A stretch of DNA of 64,000 nucleotides from Rhodamnia argentea (taxonomy: Eukaryota > Streptophyta > Magnoliopsida > Myrtales > Myrtaceae): NCBI RefSeq assembly GCF_020921035.1, contig NC_063150.1:34147826-34211825 (forward strand), in the 5' to 3' direction. This document shows, piece by piece, positions 60,269 to 64,000 of the stretch (position 1 is the first letter of the stretch; every line of letters starts with the position of its first letter). The position numbers were made by a program, and so were the translations under genes. The notes beneath the pieces are model-generated. The model was given only the letters and a program-made list of their open reading frames with translations, did no database searches and was not told the origin of the DNA.

Positions 60269-61863
60269 ATGGAGATGATGTATTACCAGCTGGCCAGGTC
60301 GTCTTCGTACCAGGACTCGCTGAAAGTCTTAGAGGCTGATATACAGCACGCTAACGCTCTGTGAGTTCCAGAAATTTGCTGATTTTCGTTCCCTTTTTGT
60401 TCGTCTGAGGTGTGTTTGTTCTGCTCTTGCCTGCAAAATTTTCCCCTATTTCCCCCTTCTGGGTAGCTGCTTCGGTTTCTCCTATGTCTTGGGGTCCTTG
60501 CTGCTTTATGTGTTGTCAACAGCTTTCTTCCTGATTCTGCGTGCAAAAATCATGGAACCCACGAACAGTAACTGGAAATTTTATCCAAACTGAGAGAGAA
60601 ATTGTTGGTGAAATTGGCGCTTTTGGGCAGTAATATGCGGTCTTTTTCGTCAAGTGTTCTAAGCGAGACGAGCTAGAGAGCTAAACCCCGGCATGAATTT
60701 GTCGACTTATCTGGTCTAGTTGTATCGTTTGATCATTCACAGTGTAATTTGCTGCCTAAAAGTTAGGGAAAGTGGTCTGTCTTGCCACTCGCGGAGCTGT
60801 GGAAAGAGATGTACTTTTGAGGGGCGACGCGAATAATCTGCTCGACGGGGTTTTTCTTTTTCTGTTCTGAAATTGAAGTTGTCCGTGATCAGGGCCACTG
60901 CGATTCCGAGGGCAAAGGGCGGCGCGCGCCTTCAAATGAAGCTGGTCTACAATCACTTGGCTCCGCTTTTCTTGTTTTTGCTACAATGGATGGATTGCTC
61001 CTGCACTTGTCTACTACCCAGATACTTAGACCTCTTCCACATACTCATATACAAGGTACATCCACCAGTTTGAAGAATCCGAAACCGTCCGACTTATAAT
61101 TCCTTGCTTAATTGTTTGTACATGTTTATTGATTGTTCTAGTTGTTTTTTCCAGGTTTATAGTGATGGAAGGCCTAATATATCTACACATGGGAGGAAGG
61201 CAACAATAAGGGACTTCTACGGTATGTCTCAGAACTTCTTTTTTTATTCTTTTTGAGGATTGGCGAGTAAAAACCCTGATTGTGGCTGGCCAGAATTTTG
61301 AACCATGTTTGTTATGCAATTGCAGCCGTTATATTGCCATCTCTTAGACGGCTGCACGGCGACATGGAAGAGTTGGATGATGTCAAAGGCAAGCATCTGG
61401 CTATGGAGTCTGTGGGCAGGAAGAAAGTGGAAGGTGACTTTAGGTTTGCCAATGTAGATTTAGAGAGAGAAGATGAATGTGGGATTTGTTTGGAACCCTG
61501 CACCAAAATGGTGTTGCCAAATTGTTGCCATGCAATGTGCATAAAATGCTATAGGAATTGGTAAGTACCTCTGCCGCCACGCCATTGTCGTCGACTCATT
61601 TTCACTTTTCAAAGTGTCCATTTGTTTCTTATTATTCATTGTCAAATTTCAGGAATGTGAAGTCCGAGTCTTGCCCCTTTTGTCGTGGAAGCTTGAAAAG
61701 AGTGAAGTCTGAAGATTTATGGGTGCTCACTTGCAATGAAGATGTGGTTGATGCGGAAACAGTCTCTAAAGAGGACTTGCTACGTTTCTATCTCTACGTC
61801 AATAGCTTGCCAAAGGATAGCCCAGATGCTCTGTTCTTAGTTTATTACGAGTACCTAATATGA
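60269..61863 (+). CDS. RING-type E3 ubiquitin ligase, AIRP2-like (copy 2)
   Basis: Five exons, 60269-60360, 60893-61055, 61155-61221, 61326-61560 and 61653-61863, give 255 residues. The protein starts MEMMYYQLARSSSYQDSLKV; the MYYQL start fits AIRP2 relatives. Next come HANALATAIPRAKGGARLQM, a hydrophobic stretch LFLFLLQWMDCSC, HGRKATIRDFYAVILPSL, then the RING (CGICLEPC ... NCCHAMCIKC ... CPFC, C3HC4 complete) and the tail LWVLTCNEDVVD ... FYLYVNSLP. It probably works as a single-subunit E3 in ABA or stress signalling, by homology to Arabidopsis AIRP2. Exons 2, 3 and 5 have exactly the same lengths as in the minus-strand copy (163, 67 and 211 bp including stop). Intact. Confidence 0.9.
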
Positions 61864-63083
61864 TCCAAAGTAATTCTCACTGCTGTACAGATTAAAAATG
61901 AAAGGCCGACTGTCAGATGTAGATAGAGTCTGGTGAGAAGAGTTTCTCTCTGATTTATGGAATAATCAATTCCACATTGTACTTGTCAAAACATTTATCT
62001 GCACAAATGCAAGATATTTGATTATCCTGTGAGTCTTCATTTCTGGAACTTGGATTCTGGTCACAATGGTGAATTGTATGGAGTAGTAGTATGTACCTGG
62101 CGATTTGTCCAGAAGGCCGAATTGTTAGCCTTGTTCGAAAGGTGGTCCAGTACTCTTAGGTTTGCTCGACTGAGCAATTACGCGATCTATTACATGTTCC
62201 GGAACCGGAAGCGACCTGTTTTCCCGGTTTATTGAAGGCCATTAATATCTGGTCCACAATTTGCAGATTGACTGGAACAATTCTGGTTTGAATGTTTGAA
62301 CCAAAGTGGTAATGTTAGGCTAGAGTGAGCTTTGCTACATCTAAATTTCACGGCCTCCTGATGACCTGCCATCTCTGACTGGGTCTGGAGGACTAGTGTT
62401 TGTGCAATGGAGAGAGTTTTGTGAGGCTATTGAATTTGCTCTTTTGACTATTACGTATGAAATAAACAGTCGAGTAGGTCTTTTTATTTTGTCTGCACTT
62501 ATTGTTATTCTAGAGGCCTGTCATTGTTGACATTTTCAAGAGTGCCAATTTGACTCTTGTGACCAGCTTCATTCTGGACCACTACATGAGACTTAGGAGA
62601 GAGCCTGAGAGCTTTTTCTGTTCTGTTTTTTCCTAATCCTTTTGAGTGTAAGATCATCCCAAAGTGAGAATTTTTTTTTTTTTAATTTTTTTTGCCTTCT
62701 GGTTTTCCGTTCCTCTAATTTTCAGATTTGTCATGGGAATGATCAAGAGAGCGCCTTGACTTTCCCGGACTTGGCCATCAAACTTTGTCCTCTTTGACTC
62801 TGTTTCTGAAAGTTAAGTGAACCTGTGATATCTACTCTGGCCTTTTCCGTATGTTTGTGACTTTGGAACCTGACTCTGTGTTCGGCTGAAACTTGCCCTT
62901 GTAACTGGAGATCACATGTGTGTGGAAATAGTCAATCTTTTATTGCAGATGGATCAATTGCATCCCAGGTCCAAACTAAGAAAGAATAATTTTACAAAAA
63001 CTTAACGAACAGATTAATCGGGAGAAGTTAACTCGGTGACCTAAGCAGTCACTCGGAGTCGAAACATTGATTTAACTCGAGGC
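61864..63083. other. Intergenic, no gene seen
   Basis: The 3' flanks of the RING gene and the GDSL gene, which converge here. Poly-T runs near 62669-62690. The open frames are short and unrecognised. Confidence 0.5.
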
Positions 63084-64000
63084 TCATCCCATCTTCTTCT
63101 TGATGACCTCCTGCAATGGAGGGCTAGTGCAACCCTGGCTGAGGAACTGCTTGGCGATTTCCTTGTTCATGGCCTCCGTGAGATGAATCCCGTCCCAGAT
63201 CATGTGCTTTGTGGCGTCTCTGCAGGCGGCGGTGTTGGCCGAGCCACACAGGTGGTGGGCGTCGAAGTTGAACGCCCCGCTGCCGGCCCCGCAGCAAGCC
63301 TTGAAGGGCTCGGCGAAGTTGTACTGGCCATGGTTCTGGAGGATGTTCATGTACGCTCTCCAGAAGTCGGCATAGATGATGGTAGCCGAGCTGTACGTTT
63401 TCTGCAGCTCGGCCAGGTTCTTCTGGAGCAGCTCGTTGTGGGTGGTCACCATGGCATTGGCACTGGCACAGCAGCCGTGTTGGTCACGGTCGCTGGTGGG
63501 GGTCGAGGCTAGAGACACAGGGAAGCATCCGCAGGGGGGCAAGCCTTGGACGACGATGTACTTCCCGCCTTTTGCCAGCAGTGCCTGTTTGCATTTGGAT
63601 AATTGCATGCATTAGTCTGTGAACGGGATTGCTTTGATTTCATGTTCCTGCATTTTGGGGGTCAATTTTTGAGTTCTTTGTATTGTGTTGCATACCTTGA
63701 CTAGTTTGCAGACTTGATTAACAGAGTTCTGGGTTAGCCACTGGTTGGAGACGGAGGACGAGCCGAGCAGGCGAGGGTAATCGCTTAAACCGATCCCTCC
63801 GATCCAAAACAGGGCACCCTGCATGTGGCTGCTTACGCTACCACTCCAACTTCCGCTTCCGCTCGTTTTTCCAGTCATGCTTCCACTTCCGTGTCCGCTT
63901 CCGCTTCCACTTCCGCTCATACTAGCACCTCCGCTTGCAGCACTGGCTCCACTCATGCTTCCGCTTCCGCTTCCACTGCCACCTCCGCTTCCACCACCAC
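63084..64000 (-). CDS. GDSL esterase/lipase, 3' part (At3g48460-like)
   Basis: Partial: the 5' part lies beyond the window. Last exon 63584-63084 and the preceding exon from 63696 to past 64000, joined in phase 0 (CKLVK / ALLAKGGKY). SGNH hydrolases of this plant family are usually secreted and cleave ester bonds of lipids or cell-wall compounds. Seen are block III (FWIGGIGLSDYPRLLGSS), the KYIVVQGLPPCGCFP core, ATIIYADFW, FKACCGAGSG and block V DGIHLTEA with the catalytic Asp and His. The GDS block is outside. Two oddities: block III has Ser where the conserved GxND Asn is expected, and at least 60 residues of Gly/Ser-repeat precede it (about 63800-64000), encoded by GGAAGC-type hexamers. 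The last residues are ...VIKKKMG. Confidence 0.88.
63800..64000 (-). repeat. Gly/Ser-coding hexanucleotide repeat
   Basis: GGAAGC/GGAAGT-like hexamers on the minus strand encode alternating Gly and Ser (SGSGSGSGHGSGS, GGGSGGGSGSGSM) within the GDSL exon. The array continues past the window edge, so its full length is unknown. Confidence 0.85.

Overview
This is a nuclear plant sequence, most likely from a woody eudicot. The genes have short GT-AG introns, plant-only families appear (type-B response regulator, GRAS, BAHD, HHL1), UTRs carry CT/GA microsatellites, and the intergenic DNA is AT-rich and full of transposon debris. A Myrtales-like origin is only a guess. I recognise nine host genes and one 15.6-kb LTR retrotransposon. 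Most gene models below are joined from exons by eye, using splice sites and reading phase.

Layout. 1-9.4 kb holds no convincing gene. It contains a TRIM-like miniature retroelement (489-1493) and several inverted-repeat elements. 9453-10927 (-) is a two-exon BAHD acyltransferase. 11-17.3 kb is repeat-rich intergenic DNA. 17368-18906 (+) is an intronless GRAS regulator that resembles the RAD1/RGL1-like clade. 19299-34866 is a Ty3/gypsy element of Tat type, inserted on the minus strand, with near-identical LTRs and a clean CTTGG target duplication. Between its pol and 3' LTR lie about 6.7 kb with three antisense ORFs. Two are tandem plant-mobile-domain (PMD) genes and one is unrecognised. 36639-39177 (+) is HHL1, a chloroplast protein for high-light tolerance. 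It is tail-to-tail with a CYP71-type P450 (39698-41541, -). 43512-44604 (+) is an organellar small heat-shock protein. 46408-49829 (-) is a type-B response regulator of ARR11 type. 54393-55926 (-) and 60269-61863 (+) are two divergently oriented paralogous RING E3 ligases (AIRP2-like) with matching intron phases. 63084-64000 (-) is the 3' part of a GDSL esterase/lipase with a glycine/serine-repeat insert.

There is no operon logic here. The host genes are independent loci for specialised metabolism (BAHD, P450, GDSL), signalling (GRAS, type-B RR, RING) and stress or plastid protection (HHL1, sHSP). The most unusual part is the retrotransposon with antisense, duplicated PMD genes. LTR retroelements with extra or antisense ORFs, including PMD-type, are known in the Tat lineage. 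The tandem duplication, the separate TATA boxes and the third ORF deserve attention.
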